DNA of 64,000 nt from Planctomycetota bacterium (GTDB lineage: Bacteria; Planctomycetota; UBA1135; GCA-002748355). The notes beneath the pieces were generated by a model, which was given only the letters and a program-made list of their open reading frames with translations, searched no databases and was not told the origin of the DNA. The position numbers and the translations under genes were made by a program. The stretch spans positions 186,001-250,000 of the forward strand of contig JACKHW010000001.1 in assembly GCA_020638795.1 (NCBI GenBank), written 5' to 3'. Below are positions 1 through 8,800 of the stretch, piece after piece; position 1 is the first letter of the stretch, and every line of letters starts with the position of its first letter.

Positions 1-63
1 CCGTTGGCTCCTTGCGATGCCGGCGGTGCCCGTTCGGGGCCTCGAGGGGAGGGTGGTGCATGA
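1..63 (+). CDS. 3' end of an upstream gene (partial, uncertain)
   Basis: Frame 1 is open from the window edge to a TGA at 61-63, and that TGA overlaps the dnaB ATG as an ATGA junction. Such junctions are frequent in this window, so a translationally coupled upstream gene is plausible. Only about 20 codons are visible, rich in Gly, Ala and Arg, with no recognisable family. Chance openness of a short GC-rich frame cannot be excluded. Confidence 0.3.
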   Translation, partial: PLAPCDAGGARSGPRGEGGA

Positions 64-1409
64 GCGGAGTGCAAGACGTTGCGGCTCGCATGGCGCCGCA
101 CAATCTCGAAGCAGAGATGAGCGTGCTCTCCGCGATGATGATCGACGAGGAGTCGCTCGCCGAGCTCGTGCACCTCGTCCAGCCGGACGACTTCTACAAG
201 CCGGCCCACCAAGCGATCGCGAGTGCGATCCAGCGACTTGCCGAAGTCCATGAACGGGTCGATCACGTGACCGTCGCCGATCAGCTCGGGCGCGACAGCA
301 AGCTCGAGGAGATCGGCGGTCGTCCCTACCTGTTCACGATCTCGGGCTTCGTGCCGTCCGCAGCGACCGCGCGCTACCACGCGGCGATCGTTCGCAACAA
401 CGGCATCCTGCGTCGCTTGATCCACGTCTCCAACGACATCGCCGCGCGCGCGTTCGAGGGCAAGGAAGAGGCGATGGAGCTTCTCGATGATGCCGAACGG
501 CAGATCTTCGAGATGGCGCGCAAGGGAGACGTCACCGAGCCACGCAGCGCGAAGGAACTCCTCCAAGCAACGCTCGAGCGCGTCGAGAAGTACCTCAACC
601 GCCAGGCCGGCACGACGGGAGTTCCGACAGGGTATGCCGATCTCGATTCGCTGACCGCAGGGTTGCAGCCGGGAGAACTCATCGTCGTTGCAGCCAGACC
701 ATCGATGGGGAAGACGACGTTCTCCCTCAACGTGATGGAGCGCGCCGCATCGCAGGGATACGGCTCCGCGTTCTTCAGTCTCGAGATGTCCGCCGAGCAG
801 GTCTTCCAGAACATGATCTGCTGTCGGTCGCGAGTCGATGCGCATCGATTGCGTCGCGGCTACGTCAGCAGCGACGACTATCGTGCGATCGTGCAAGCGG
901 GTGAGGACTTGCGTGAGCGCAACATCTTCATCGACGACACGACGATGCTCACGCCCCTGATGCTCCGTGCGAAAGCACGTCGGCTCAAGCAGAAGCACGA
1001 CATCAAGATGGTCGTCATCGACTACCTACAGTTGATGAGCAGCGGTTCTCGTGTGGACAATCGCGCGCAAGAGATCGCGATCATGAGCCGGTCGATGAAG
1101 AGCCTCGCCAAAGAACTCCAGATCCCGGTCATCGCGATCAGTCAGCTCAATCGTGGCGTCGAGCAGCGCGACAGTCATCGTCCGCGCATGTCGGACCTTC
1201 GTGAGTCGGGAGCGATCGAGCAGGACGCGGACGTGATCATGATGGTCCACCGCGAGGAGTACTACACGCGCAAGGAAGAGGACGCAGGGCTCGCCGAGAT
1301 CATCGTGGCCAAGCAGCGCAATGGTCCTACGGGCGACGTGCGACTCCGGTTCTTCCGCGAATACATGCGCTTCGAGAGCTACACGGGCATGCCGGAGCCG
1401 CTCGCCTGA
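60..1409 (+). CDS. dnaB: Replicative DNA helicase DnaB
   Basis: This 449-residue protein is the hexameric helicase that unwinds DNA at the replication fork and loads primase. The N-terminal DnaB domain (about residues 10-115, beginning PHNLEAEMSVL) is followed by a RecA-like domain. The domain has a Walker A motif (RPSMGKTTF, about residue 213), a Walker B motif (MVVIDYLQLM, about 317) and the downstream LRESGAIEQDADVI helicase signature. Length is normal for the family. The frame stays open to position 12, but the ATG at 60 fits best: a GAGGGGAGGG purine tract precedes it and the DnaB homology starts right after it. bamA begins 2 nt after the stop, so the two are probably co-transcribed. Confidence 0.95.
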   Translation: MSGVQDVAARMAPHNLEAEMSVLSAMMIDEESLAELVHLVQPDDFYKPAHQAIASAIQRLAEVHERVDHVTVADQLGRDSKLEEIGGRPYLFTISGFVPSAATARYHAAIVRNNGILRRLIHVSNDIAARAFEGKEEAMELLDDAERQIFEMARKGDVTEPRSAKELLQATLERVEKYLNRQAGTTGVPTGYADLDSLTAGLQPGELIVVAARPSMGKTTFSLNVMERAASQGYGSAFFSLEMSAEQVFQNMICCRSRVDAHRLRRGYVSSDDYRAIVQAGEDLRERNIFIDDTTMLTPLMLRAKARRLKQKHDIKMVVIDYLQLMSSGSRVDNRAQEIAIMSRSMKSLAKELQIPVIAISQLNRGVEQRDSHRPRMSDLRESGAIEQDADVIMMVHREEYYTRKEEDAGLAEIIVAKQRNGPTGDVRLRFFREYMRFESYTGMPEPLA

Positions 1410-1410
1410 A

Positions 1411-4017
1411 ATGCGGGGTCGCTGCACGAGCCCGGTCCGTGCGTTGGTTCGCCTCGCGTCCTGCGCGGGAGTCGCGACTTCGTTTTCGTACGCCGCTGCG
1501 CCTCAGGGCATCCAGGCACCACCGCAGGACGAGCAAGGTCGCAGCGTGCTCGAAGGTCTGGAGGACGAACGCATTCTCTCGGTGCGGATCACCGGCCTCG
1601 AGAACCTGCAGCCATCGGTTGTCCTGGCCGAACTGCGCACGCGAGCCGGGTCGCGACTCAATGCGCGCGCCGTGCGCGAGGATCTCGCGTTCTTGTGGAG
1701 TCGCTTCAAGCTCCAGTGTCGTGTCTTCGTGGAGAGGTCGGAGCGAACCGATGCGAACGCCGGCGTCAAGGTGCGCTTCGAGGTCATCAAGGAGTTCTTC
1801 CTCTTCGATCGCATGACCTTTTCGGGCATGAAGAAGTTCAAGGTCGACAAGACGTCCGGTCGTGCGGACCTACTGCGCCGGCTCGGAGTCGACGAAATCG
1901 AGCGCATGACCGAACTCACGGGACAGAGTCTTGCGCGTCGCCTCGAGGACATCTATCGACAGGAGGGTTACCCCAACGTGCGCGTCGACCTGAGACCCGA
2001 TCTCGCGAAGTCGACGCTCGAGTTCGTCGTCGACGAAGGGGAGTACTGTGCGGTCACGCGCATCGACTTCGTCGGAAACGAATCGTTCCCGGCCGGCGAG
2101 GCGTGGTTCTCGAGCTTCGGATGGAACTTGCTCGGTTCGGCCGAAATCAAGTCCGCACCATCGCACAGCTGGTTCTCGACATCGCCGTACTCACGGAAGA
2201 TCGTCGAGGAGGACCTGAATCGACTGCGCCTCTTCTATCGGGATCAGGGTTTCAAGGATGCGGTCGTCGAGTTGACACGTGTCCACTTCAACCGCGACTT
2301 CACCGGAGTCGAACTCGGTATCCGGATCATCGAGGGTCGACGCTACCGCTTCGGCAAGGTCGCCGTGCGCGTCGATGGCTATCCGCGCGGTTCCCAGTCG
2401 CGTTTCAAGCCCGACGAATTGCTCGAGGAGATGAAGCTACGCGAGGGCCAGATCTACTCGAAGACCGCGATCGACGAGGACGTCCTGCGTTTGGTGCGCT
2501 TCTACGGTCGCAAGGGTTACCCGTCGAGCGCCGAGCATCGGGGACTCGACACGGCAACCTCCCTCGAAGTCGCGACCCCGATCGAAGTCGTGAACGATGC
2601 GGACGGAGTCGTCGACGTCGTGTTCCAGATCAACGAGGGCACGCAGAAGCGTCTTCGCGAGATCTCGATCGTCGGCAACGACGGGACACGCGACGCGGTG
2701 ATTCGACGCGAACTGTCGGTGTTCCCAGGGGACGTGCTCGATTCGGTCGAACTCGCGAAGAGCCGTGATCGTCTGCTCGGACTGCAATACTTCGGCGATC
2801 GTGCAACGGGTGATGCGGGCGTGGATATCACGCTCGCGCCGGTTCCGGGTGAGCCGGATCTCCTCGACCTCGAGGTTGCGGTGCGCGAGGGTTCGACGGG
2901 GCAGTTCTTGTGGGGGGCGGGGATTTCGTCCAACAACGGCCCGTTCGCCAACATCCAGTACCGGAAGAGCAACTTCGACTGGCGTCGGCCACCGAGCGGA
3001 TGGAGTCCGATCGGATGGTTGGGTGACATCATCGAGAACGAAGCGTTCCACGGTGGCGGCCAGACCTTCGCGATCGACGTGTCGCCCGGAACGCAGCTCA
3101 GCCAGGCTTCGATCTCGTTCTACGAACCGGACGTCTTCGGAAAACATCTCGATACGATCGGGTTCGGCATCGATGGCTTCACGCGTCTGCGTGCCTTCGA
3201 ATCCTATGACGAGAACAAAGTCGGGCTCGCGCTGCGCCTCGACAAACGGATTGGACGGAACGTGCGCGTCGGGATGCGCTACCGGGACGAGCTGATCAAG
3301 ATCCGGGACATCGTCGCGGACGCGCCACGCATCATTTGGCTCGCCGAAGGGAAGACCGGGTTGCGAGGAATCGGCGCGAACATCGCCGTGACCGATCTCG
3401 ATCGCCAGTTGCAGCCGCGCAGTGGTTACGACGTGTCATTCGGCGCGACGCTCGCGCCCGAATGGCTCGACAGCGAGGCGCGCTTCTACATGCTCCAAGC
3501 GAACGGCGCCGCGTTCTTGCCGCTCCATATCGATGTCCGCAATCGGGCACACGTTCTCACGATCCGCAATCAACTCTCGTACGGGGAGGCGATTCAGGGC
3601 AACGAGGATCTCTACTTGAGCGAGCGGCTCTTCCTCGGCGGGGACAACTCACTGCGCGGGTTCCGCTTCCGCGGAGTCGGTCCGACGCAGTTCGGGCGGC
3701 CCACCGGCGGATCGGCGAAGGCCAACGGGAGTTTCGAGTACGGTTTTCCGATTCCGGGTGCGTCGACGAAGTTGCAGGGCAGCCTCGACGAAACAGAGAT
3801 CCTGCGCGGTGCGCTCTTCGTCGACTGGGGCATGCTCGGCAACGGGTTCCACGATCCGCTGTTCGACCAGGTCCGGGTCTCGGCCGGATTCGGCCTCAAG
3901 ATCCAGATCCCGGGCTTCGGACAGGTGCCGATCGCGCTCTATTTCGGCGTTCCGATCCTGCGTCAGGAAACCGACCGGACGCGGGTGTTCAGTTTCACGA
4001 TGGCCACGCTCTATTGA
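1411..4017 (+). CDS. bamA: Outer-membrane assembly factor BamA (Omp85/D15)
   Basis: This 868-residue protein inserts beta-barrel proteins into the outer membrane. The ATG at 1411 gives a signal-peptide-like start (MRGRCTSP, a hydrophobic stretch, then cleavage near SYAAAPQ). Roughly residues 45-450 read as successive POTRA domains with the usual pattern, for example ITGLENLQPSVVLAEL and ISIVGNDGTRDAVIRREL. About residues 480-868 form the surface-antigen barrel, including LFLGGDNSLRGFRFRGVGP, a typical Omp85 lid motif. The chain ends FSFTMATLY, an aromatic C-terminus as expected for barrel recognition. The frame is open upstream inside dnaB, but that part is dnaB shadow. An exported prolyl isomerase follows, which suits an envelope-folding role. 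Confidence 0.93.
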   Translation: MRGRCTSPVRALVRLASCAGVATSFSYAAAPQGIQAPPQDEQGRSVLEGLEDERILSVRITGLENLQPSVVLAELRTRAGSRLNARAVREDLAFLWSRFKLQCRVFVERSERTDANAGVKVRFEVIKEFFLFDRMTFSGMKKFKVDKTSGRADLLRRLGVDEIERMTELTGQSLARRLEDIYRQEGYPNVRVDLRPDLAKSTLEFVVDEGEYCAVTRIDFVGNESFPAGEAWFSSFGWNLLGSAEIKSAPSHSWFSTSPYSRKIVEEDLNRLRLFYRDQGFKDAVVELTRVHFNRDFTGVELGIRIIEGRRYRFGKVAVRVDGYPRGSQSRFKPDELLEEMKLREGQIYSKTAIDEDVLRLVRFYGRKGYPSSAEHRGLDTATSLEVATPIEVVNDADGVVDVVFQINEGTQKRLREISIVGNDGTRDAVIRRELSVFPGDVLDSVELAKSRDRLLGLQYFGDRATGDAGVDITLAPVPGEPDLLDLEVAVREGSTGQFLWGAGISSNNGPFANIQYRKSNFDWRRPPSGWSPIGWLGDIIENEAFHGGGQTFAIDVSPGTQLSQASISFYEPDVFGKHLDTIGFGIDGFTRLRAFESYDENKVGLALRLDKRIGRNVRVGMRYRDELIKIRDIVADAPRIIWLAEGKTGLRGIGANIAVTDLDRQLQPRSGYDVSFGATLAPEWLDSEARFYMLQANGAAFLPLHIDVRNRAHVLTIRNQLSYGEAIQGNEDLYLSERLFLGGDNSLRGFRFRGVGPTQFGRPTGGSAKANGSFEYGFPIPGASTKLQGSLDETEILRGALFVDWGMLGNGFHDPLFDQVRVSAGFGLKIQIPGFGQVPIALYFGVPILRQETDRTRVFSFTMATLY

Positions 4018-4027
4018 TCTTCGTCGT

Positions 4028-4043
4028 GCATGCCGGAGCATGC
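4028..4043 (+). terminator. Short hairpin after bamA
   Basis: Perfect 6-bp arms GCATGC/GCATGC surround a CGGA loop, 11 nt after the bamA stop. There is no T-run, so it may be an attenuator or incidental; the next gene starts 55 nt later. Confidence 0.25.
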
Positions 4044-4097
4044 CTGTAAGATCCCGAGCTTCGTCACCCAACCGATGAATCGACAGATAGGACCGTG

Positions 4098-5075
4098 ATG
4101 CGACGACTGCCGACTCTTGTGTTTCCTGCTCTTGCGGGACTGTTCCTCTTCGCAGGCCCCTCCCGTGCGTCGATCGCTCAGGGCGACGTACGCGTGAGTC
4201 TCGAGCTCGACGGTGATCTGGCGCGTGTTTCCGACACAGTCGCCGTGAAGATCGATCTCGACGCGCTCCAGGACACGACGATCGATCCGGCCGTGCTCTC
4301 CGGCGCCGCCCTGCGCATGTCTGTCGGCGGGAAGGAGTCGAATGTCGGTTCGGGAACGTCGAGTTCGAAGATCGCCCTCAAGAAAGGGACCAAGGTTCGC
4401 ATCGAAGTCCCGGTCGACCTCAAGTCGGTCGTCGGCAACAAGCCCGCTGGGACGGAGACGATGGAACTCCAGTTCAGCCTGCCCGGCTTCGACGTGAAGA
4501 GTCCGACGCTCAAGGTCGTTCCCGACGTGCGCGACGTCGATCTCGGTTCGCTCGATCTCGCCAAGACGAAGGTCGCCCTCGTCACCGACTTCGGGACCAT
4601 GGTCATCGGCTTCCGTCCGGACAAGGCCCCGAAGACCGTCGAGAACTTCGTCAAGCTCTCGCAGTCGGGCTTCTACGACGGCACCTATTTCCATCGTGTC
4701 ATCAAGGGATTCATGATCCAGGGTGGGGATCCCAACACGAAGGACGACAACCCCGCGAACGACGGCCAAGGCGATCCGGGTTACAAGATCGACGCCGAGT
4801 TCAACGACATGAAGCACGAGCGTGGTGTCCTCTCGATGGCTCGCAGCAATGATCCGAACTCGGCAGGAAGCCAGTTCTTCGTGATGCACGGCATGGCTCC
4901 GCACCTCGACAACAACTACACGGCGTTCGGCAAGCTCACCGAAGGCCTCGACGTCCTCGATCGCATCGCGAACGTCGATGTCGCGCGAAGCGGCGGCGGG
5001 ATGGAAGTCTCGTCTCCGGTCGAGAAGGTCTGGCTACGCCGTGCGATCGTTCTACCGGTGATGAAGGGCAACTGA
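4098..5075 (+). CDS. Exported cyclophilin-type peptidyl-prolyl isomerase
   Basis: This 325-residue protein is predicted to catalyse prolyl cis-trans isomerisation in the periplasm. A signal peptide (MRRLPTLVFPALAGLFLFAG, then PSRAS) is followed by an unassigned region of about 125 residues and a C-terminal cyclophilin domain (about 155-325). Core motifs are FHRVIKGFMIQGGD, carrying the catalytic Arg, and NSAGSQFFV. ATG 4098 follows AGGA by 5 nt; an in-frame GTG lies one codon earlier. The position between bamA and a second cyclophilin suggests service to outer-membrane or secreted proteins. Family assignment is firm; the client proteins are inferred. Confidence 0.9.
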   Translation: MRRLPTLVFPALAGLFLFAGPSRASIAQGDVRVSLELDGDLARVSDTVAVKIDLDALQDTTIDPAVLSGAALRMSVGGKESNVGSGTSSSKIALKKGTKVRIEVPVDLKSVVGNKPAGTETMELQFSLPGFDVKSPTLKVVPDVRDVDLGSLDLAKTKVALVTDFGTMVIGFRPDKAPKTVENFVKLSQSGFYDGTYFHRVIKGFMIQGGDPNTKDDNPANDGQGDPGYKIDAEFNDMKHERGVLSMARSNDPNSAGSQFFVMHGMAPHLDNNYTAFGKLTEGLDVLDRIANVDVARSGGGMEVSSPVEKVWLRRAIVLPVMKGN

Positions 5076-5078
5076 TCC

Positions 5079-5717
5079 GTGGACGCGAACACGAGCGACG
5101 TGGACGAACTCGCGATCGACGTCGCGGATCTCGAGGCGGTCGTCGAGACCGACAAGGGGCAACTGCGCTTCGCGTTCTTGCCCGAGGCAGCACCCGCGAC
5201 CGTCGCCAACTTCGTCAAGCTGGCGAAGGACGGCTTCTACGATGGCCTGCGCTTTCACCGCGTGATCAAGGACTTCATGGTCCAGTCCGGCTGTCCGCGC
5301 GGCGACGGCACTGGCGGTCCCGGCTATACGATCGCGCCCGAGTTCAACGACACGAAACACGTGCGTGGCACGGTTTCGATGGCGCGCGGGCGGCACCCGA
5401 ACAGCGCGGGCTCGCAGTTCTTCATCGTGCATGGCGAGGCCGTGCCTCACTGCGACGGGCAGTACACGGCGTTCGCGCGCGTGCAGGAAGGGCTCGACGT
5501 GCTGGATGCGATCGCGTCGGTGCCAACGAAGATCGCGAGTGAGACTGGTGAACGCAGCGTTCCCGTCGAGGACATCGTGATTCGTTCGATCACGATCGAG
5601 GCGCACAAGGTCGAAGAACACACGCCCGAAGCAGGTGATACGGGCGAAGGCGACGCAGTCGCGGAGCCGAGTGACACCTCGAATCCGAGCGACCCAACGG
5701 AGGACACTCATGGATGA
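5079..5717 (+). CDS. Cytosolic cyclophilin-type peptidyl-prolyl isomerase
   Basis: This 212-residue single-domain cyclophilin has FHRVIKDFMVQSGCPRGDG and NSAGSQFFIVHG motifs. It has no signal peptide, so it should act in the cytoplasm, unlike its exported neighbour 3 nt upstream. The start is GTG at 5079, directly after the previous TGA, which suggests translational coupling. The last 35 residues (EEHTPEAGDTGEG onwards) are an acidic, low-complexity tail beyond the catalytic domain. It overlaps the next gene's start by 8 nt. The pair looks like a tandem duplication followed by a change of compartment, which is an inference. Confidence 0.9.
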   Translation: MDANTSDVDELAIDVADLEAVVETDKGQLRFAFLPEAAPATVANFVKLAKDGFYDGLRFHRVIKDFMVQSGCPRGDGTGGPGYTIAPEFNDTKHVRGTVSMARGRHPNSAGSQFFIVHGEAVPHCDGQYTAFARVQEGLDVLDAIASVPTKIASETGERSVPVEDIVIRSITIEAHKVEEHTPEAGDTGEGDAVAEPSDTSNPSDPTEDTHG

Positions 5718-6495
5718 GTTTCGCTTCGTGCGCATGGAGCGCCGAGAGAGCACGGCGCTACTGACAATCGACCGACAAGAAAAGCTCAACGCGCTCAACG
5801 CAGACGTGCTCGAAGAACTCGCCGAAGCCGTGACCGATGCATTCGTCGACGACGACGTGCGCGCGATCGTGATCACGGGTGCGGGCGACAAGTCCTTCGT
5901 TGCCGGCGCGGACATCGACATGCTCGCCGAACAGGACGTGCTCGAGGGGCGACAGAACAGCCTCGTCGGTCAGGACGTCATGGAGACCATCGAGGACGGG
6001 CCGAAACCCGTGATCGCGGCGGTCAATGGCTATGCCCTCGGTGGTGGCTGCGAACTCGCGCTCGCGTGCGACTTCCGCATCGCGTCGACCAACGCGGTCT
6101 TCGGTCTACCCGAGGTCGGCCTCGGGATCATTCCGGGCTATGGCGGCACGCAGCGATTGCCGCGGCTCGTCGGGACCGGGCACGCGCTCGAACTCATCAT
6201 GACGGGTGGCAAGATCGACGCGCACGAAGCGCAGCGGATCGGTCTCGTCAATCGCGTGGCCGAACCGGATGCCCTGATCGACGAGGCGCTGAAGTGTGCC
6301 GCGAAGATCGCCAAGGTCGGCCCGATCGCGGTCGAGTTCGCGAAGCAAGCCGTTCGCCGAGGCATGCTGCTGTCCCTCAAGGACGGCTTCGAGCTCGAAG
6401 CCGATCTCTTCGGGATGATCTCATCGACCGCCGACATGAAGGAGGGCATGCAAGCCTTCCTCGAGAAGCGCAAGCCGCAGTTCCGCGGCAAGTAG
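5710..6495 (+). CDS. Enoyl-CoA hydratase/isomerase (crotonase family)
   Basis: This 261-residue protein has the normal crotonase length. The oxyanion-hole region reads KSFVAGADIDML (about 62-72). Both catalytic glutamates are present: Glu115 in GGGCELALA and Glu135 in FGLPEVGLGIIPG, with GYGGTQRLPRLVG after it. This favours a true hydratase such as a short-chain enoyl-CoA or 3-hydroxybutyryl-CoA hydratase rather than a decarboxylase, though substrate cannot be read from sequence. ATG 5710 lies 6 nt after GGAGG and overlaps the cyclophilin stop. No other beta-oxidation gene is nearby. Confidence 0.9.
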   Translation: MDEFRFVRMERRESTALLTIDRQEKLNALNADVLEELAEAVTDAFVDDDVRAIVITGAGDKSFVAGADIDMLAEQDVLEGRQNSLVGQDVMETIEDGPKPVIAAVNGYALGGGCELALACDFRIASTNAVFGLPEVGLGIIPGYGGTQRLPRLVGTGHALELIMTGGKIDAHEAQRIGLVNRVAEPDALIDEALKCAAKIAKVGPIAVEFAKQAVRRGMLLSLKDGFELEADLFGMISSTADMKEGMQAFLEKRKPQFRGK

Positions 6496-6506
6496 GACGT
6501 TCGCCC

Positions 6507-6857
6507 ATGGCCGCGAAGCGGCAGAGGAAGAAGCAGGCCACGCGTCGCGGGCTCTCCGTTCCCGAACTCGAGATGCTCGAGATGCTCGAGGAGATGCTCG
6601 AGCGCTTTCGATGGATGCAGGCGCTCGTGCACGCGCAGAGTTACTTGCTACGCGAGCGGCTCGACGTGGACGACGACGAGCTCGATGTCGTGCTCGAAGG
6701 CGCGACCCGCGCGATCGAGAAGGACGCGAGCTGGCAACGGTGGCAACACGGTCTCGCGCGACTGCGACGTGAGCTCGGGCGCTTCGAGCGCGAAATCGAC
6801 AGTCGAACCGTGCACGACGTCGATGACCTGCCGGAACTCGAAGCCGACGAATCGTGA
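6507..6857 (+). CDS. Small acidic coiled-coil protein, unknown function
   Basis: This 116-residue protein has no recognised family. A basic N-terminus (AAKRQRKKQATRR) is followed by a helical, acidic stretch with a repeated LEMLEMLEEMLERF pattern and a DDDELDVV segment, and the C-terminus is acidic (DVDDLPELEADES). It has no signal peptide or membrane segment. It sits 11 nt after the hydratase and shares 1 nt with the next glycosyltransferase (TGATG), so it is probably co-translated with the glycan genes. Codon usage matches its neighbours. Confidence 0.7.
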   Translation: MAAKRQRKKQATRRGLSVPELEMLEMLEEMLERFRWMQALVHAQSYLLRERLDVDDDELDVVLEGATRAIEKDASWQRWQHGLARLRRELGRFEREIDSRTVHDVDDLPELEADES

Positions 6858-7621
6858 TGCGCGTATCTGCGTGTGTCATCTCGTTGAACGAAGAGGACCG
6901 CATCGAGCGGTGCCTCGAGTCGCTGTCGTTTTGCGACGAGAGATTCGTCCTCGATAGCGGATCGAAGGATAGGACCGTGGAGCGCGCTCGCGCGATGGGT
7001 GCCCGCGTCGAGCATCAGGATTTTCTTGGCCATCGGCGCCAGAAGCAGCGTGCAGCCGAGCTTGCCGAGCACGACTGGATACTCAGCCTCGACTGTGACG
7101 AGGCGTTGTCACCCGAACTGCGGAGCGAGCTCGTTGCTCTCGTCGGCGCGGAGCCGAGCCCTGACGTGTGTGGGTTTTCGATGCCGCGCAAGAACCGCTA
7201 TCTCGGACGTGTCATGCGGCACGGCATGTTCTGGCCCGATCGAAAGCTCCGTCTCTTCGATCGTCGTCGTGCGCGGTGGGGTGGTACGGATCCGCACGAT
7301 CGCGTCGAGGTTCGAGAAGGGCGCGTCGTTCTCCTGACCCACCCGATCCTGCACGACAGTTATCGGAGCTTCGACGAGCATCGTGCGACGGTGGATCGCT
7401 TTGCCGCGATCGCCGCGCGCGCGATGCACGAGGAAGGGCGCAACGCGAGCCTGCTGTCCCCATGGCTGCGTGGCGGAGCGGCCTTCGTGAAGGGCGCGAT
7501 CCTCAAAGGCGGCGTGCTCGATGGGTGGCGCGGTCTTGTCGCCGCGTTCATGTCGGCGCGATACGACAAGGCGAAGTACTCGATGCTTCGGCGGCTCGGT
7601 CATGAACCGTCTTCGCACTGA
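6857..7621 (+). CDS. GT2 glycosyltransferase, WaaE/KdtX type
   Basis: This 254-residue family 2 transferase opens with the nucleotide-binding strand MRVSACVISLNEEDRIERCL and has DSGSKDRT and a metal-binding DxD in SLDCDEALSPEL (D79, D81). The size and the pattern MPRKNRYLGRVMRHG resemble LPS-core transferases of the WaaE/KdtX type. It would transfer a sugar onto inner core or lipid A-Kdo at the cytoplasmic face. ATG 6857 overlaps the preceding TGA; a GTG lies one codon earlier. It is the first transferase of a same-strand glycan run. Confidence 0.85.
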   Translation: MRVSACVISLNEEDRIERCLESLSFCDERFVLDSGSKDRTVERARAMGARVEHQDFLGHRRQKQRAAELAEHDWILSLDCDEALSPELRSELVALVGAEPSPDVCGFSMPRKNRYLGRVMRHGMFWPDRKLRLFDRRRARWGGTDPHDRVEVREGRVVLLTHPILHDSYRSFDEHRATVDRFAAIAARAMHEEGRNASLLSPWLRGGAAFVKGAILKGGVLDGWRGLVAAFMSARYDKAKYSMLRRLGHEPSSH

Positions 7622-7639
7622 GGTGCGCGCGGCTCCACG

Positions 7640-8800
7640 ATGAAGATCCTCCATCTGTATTCGAACCACAAGTGGACCGGGCCCGCCGCGCTCGCTCTCG
7701 AGTGCGTGCGCGGTTTGATGGATCGGGGGGCCGACGTCGAGTTCGCAATCGCCGGTTTCGTTCACGATGGCATGCAGCATGCGATTCGTGCGCATGCGGA
7801 TGCGCTGGGGTTGCGCATGCGCGACGGGCTCGAACTGCGACGTCACTTCCATCTGAGGTCGTTCCATCAGGATGCAGCGACCTTGGCCGCGTGGATCGAT
7901 CAGGGCACCGTCGATGTGATTCACTGCCACCAGCCGGGAGACCATCTCGTCGCGGGGCTCGCTGCGGGTCGCGCGAAGCGCCCGGTTCGCGTCGTGCGCA
8001 GTTTGTGGGACGGGCGAGCACCGCGGCGGAGCTTGCGCACAGCGCTCGCGTTCCGTCGTACGCATGCGTTGACGGTTCCGGTGCCCTGCGATCGAGAGAC
8101 CGCGATGGCGCGCAGGTTCGGAGTCGACCCTCAGCTCGTTCGAGTGGTGCCCGGGCCGCTCGCCGCAGAGTTCTTCGCCGCGCGGGATGCAGCTCACGCT
8201 GTTTCGAACTCACGACAAGATGCAAAACGCGCGATCGGCATCGAAGCGTCGCGCCGCGTCGTCGGGATCACGGCGCGCATTCAGGAGAAGCGCCGCTGGA
8301 ACCTCCTGTGGGACCTCGTCGCGCGCATGCCGCACGAGGTCGGTTTCGCCGTTCTCGGTCGTCCGGACGAAGGCGTGTTCGAGCGCCTTTGCGCCGAACC
8401 GCTGCGCCGCCTCGGTATCGAAGATCGAGTTTCGTTCCTCGGGTATCGATCGGGCGAAGACTACATCACGGCGCTTCGGGCGTTCGATGCGTTCGTGTTC
8501 TTGGTGCCGGGCTCGGATGCGACGTGTCGTGCGCTGCGCGAAGCCATGACTCTCGGAACGCCGGTCGTGACGACCGATCTCGGCCTTCTGCCGCACATCG
8601 TCGACGACGGGACCACAGGGCTCGTACGTCCACCGGATGCCGGCCATCTCGCGGCGGCGCTCTATTCCGTGCTCGACGAGCGTGTCGGCGCCGCGCTGGG
8701 GAATGCCGCGCGCGAACACGCGCTCGCGACCTGGACCCGCGATCACGCAGCATCGCGGCTCGGCGAACTCTACGACCGACTCGTGGGCACAGAGCGGTGA
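7640..8800 (+). CDS. GT4-family glycosyltransferase
   Basis: This 386-residue GT-B-fold protein has an N-terminal acceptor domain (MKILHLYSNHKWTGPAALAL) and a C-terminal nucleotide-sugar domain. The donor-site region reads SDATCRALREAMTLGTPVV with TDLGLLPHIVDDGTTGLV after it, where many GT4 enzymes have an EGxPxxxxEA motif. It overlaps the next gene by 4 nt (GTGA). The context points to LPS core or surface polysaccharide assembly; sugar and linkage cannot be inferred. Confidence 0.85.
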   Translation: MKILHLYSNHKWTGPAALALECVRGLMDRGADVEFAIAGFVHDGMQHAIRAHADALGLRMRDGLELRRHFHLRSFHQDAATLAAWIDQGTVDVIHCHQPGDHLVAGLAAGRAKRPVRVVRSLWDGRAPRRSLRTALAFRRTHALTVPVPCDRETAMARRFGVDPQLVRVVPGPLAAEFFAARDAAHAVSNSRQDAKRAIGIEASRRVVGITARIQEKRRWNLLWDLVARMPHEVGFAVLGRPDEGVFERLCAEPLRRLGIEDRVSFLGYRSGEDYITALRAFDAFVFLVPGSDATCRALREAMTLGTPVVTTDLGLLPHIVDDGTTGLVRPPDAGHLAAALYSVLDERVGAALGNAAREHALATWTRDHAASRLGELYDRLVGTER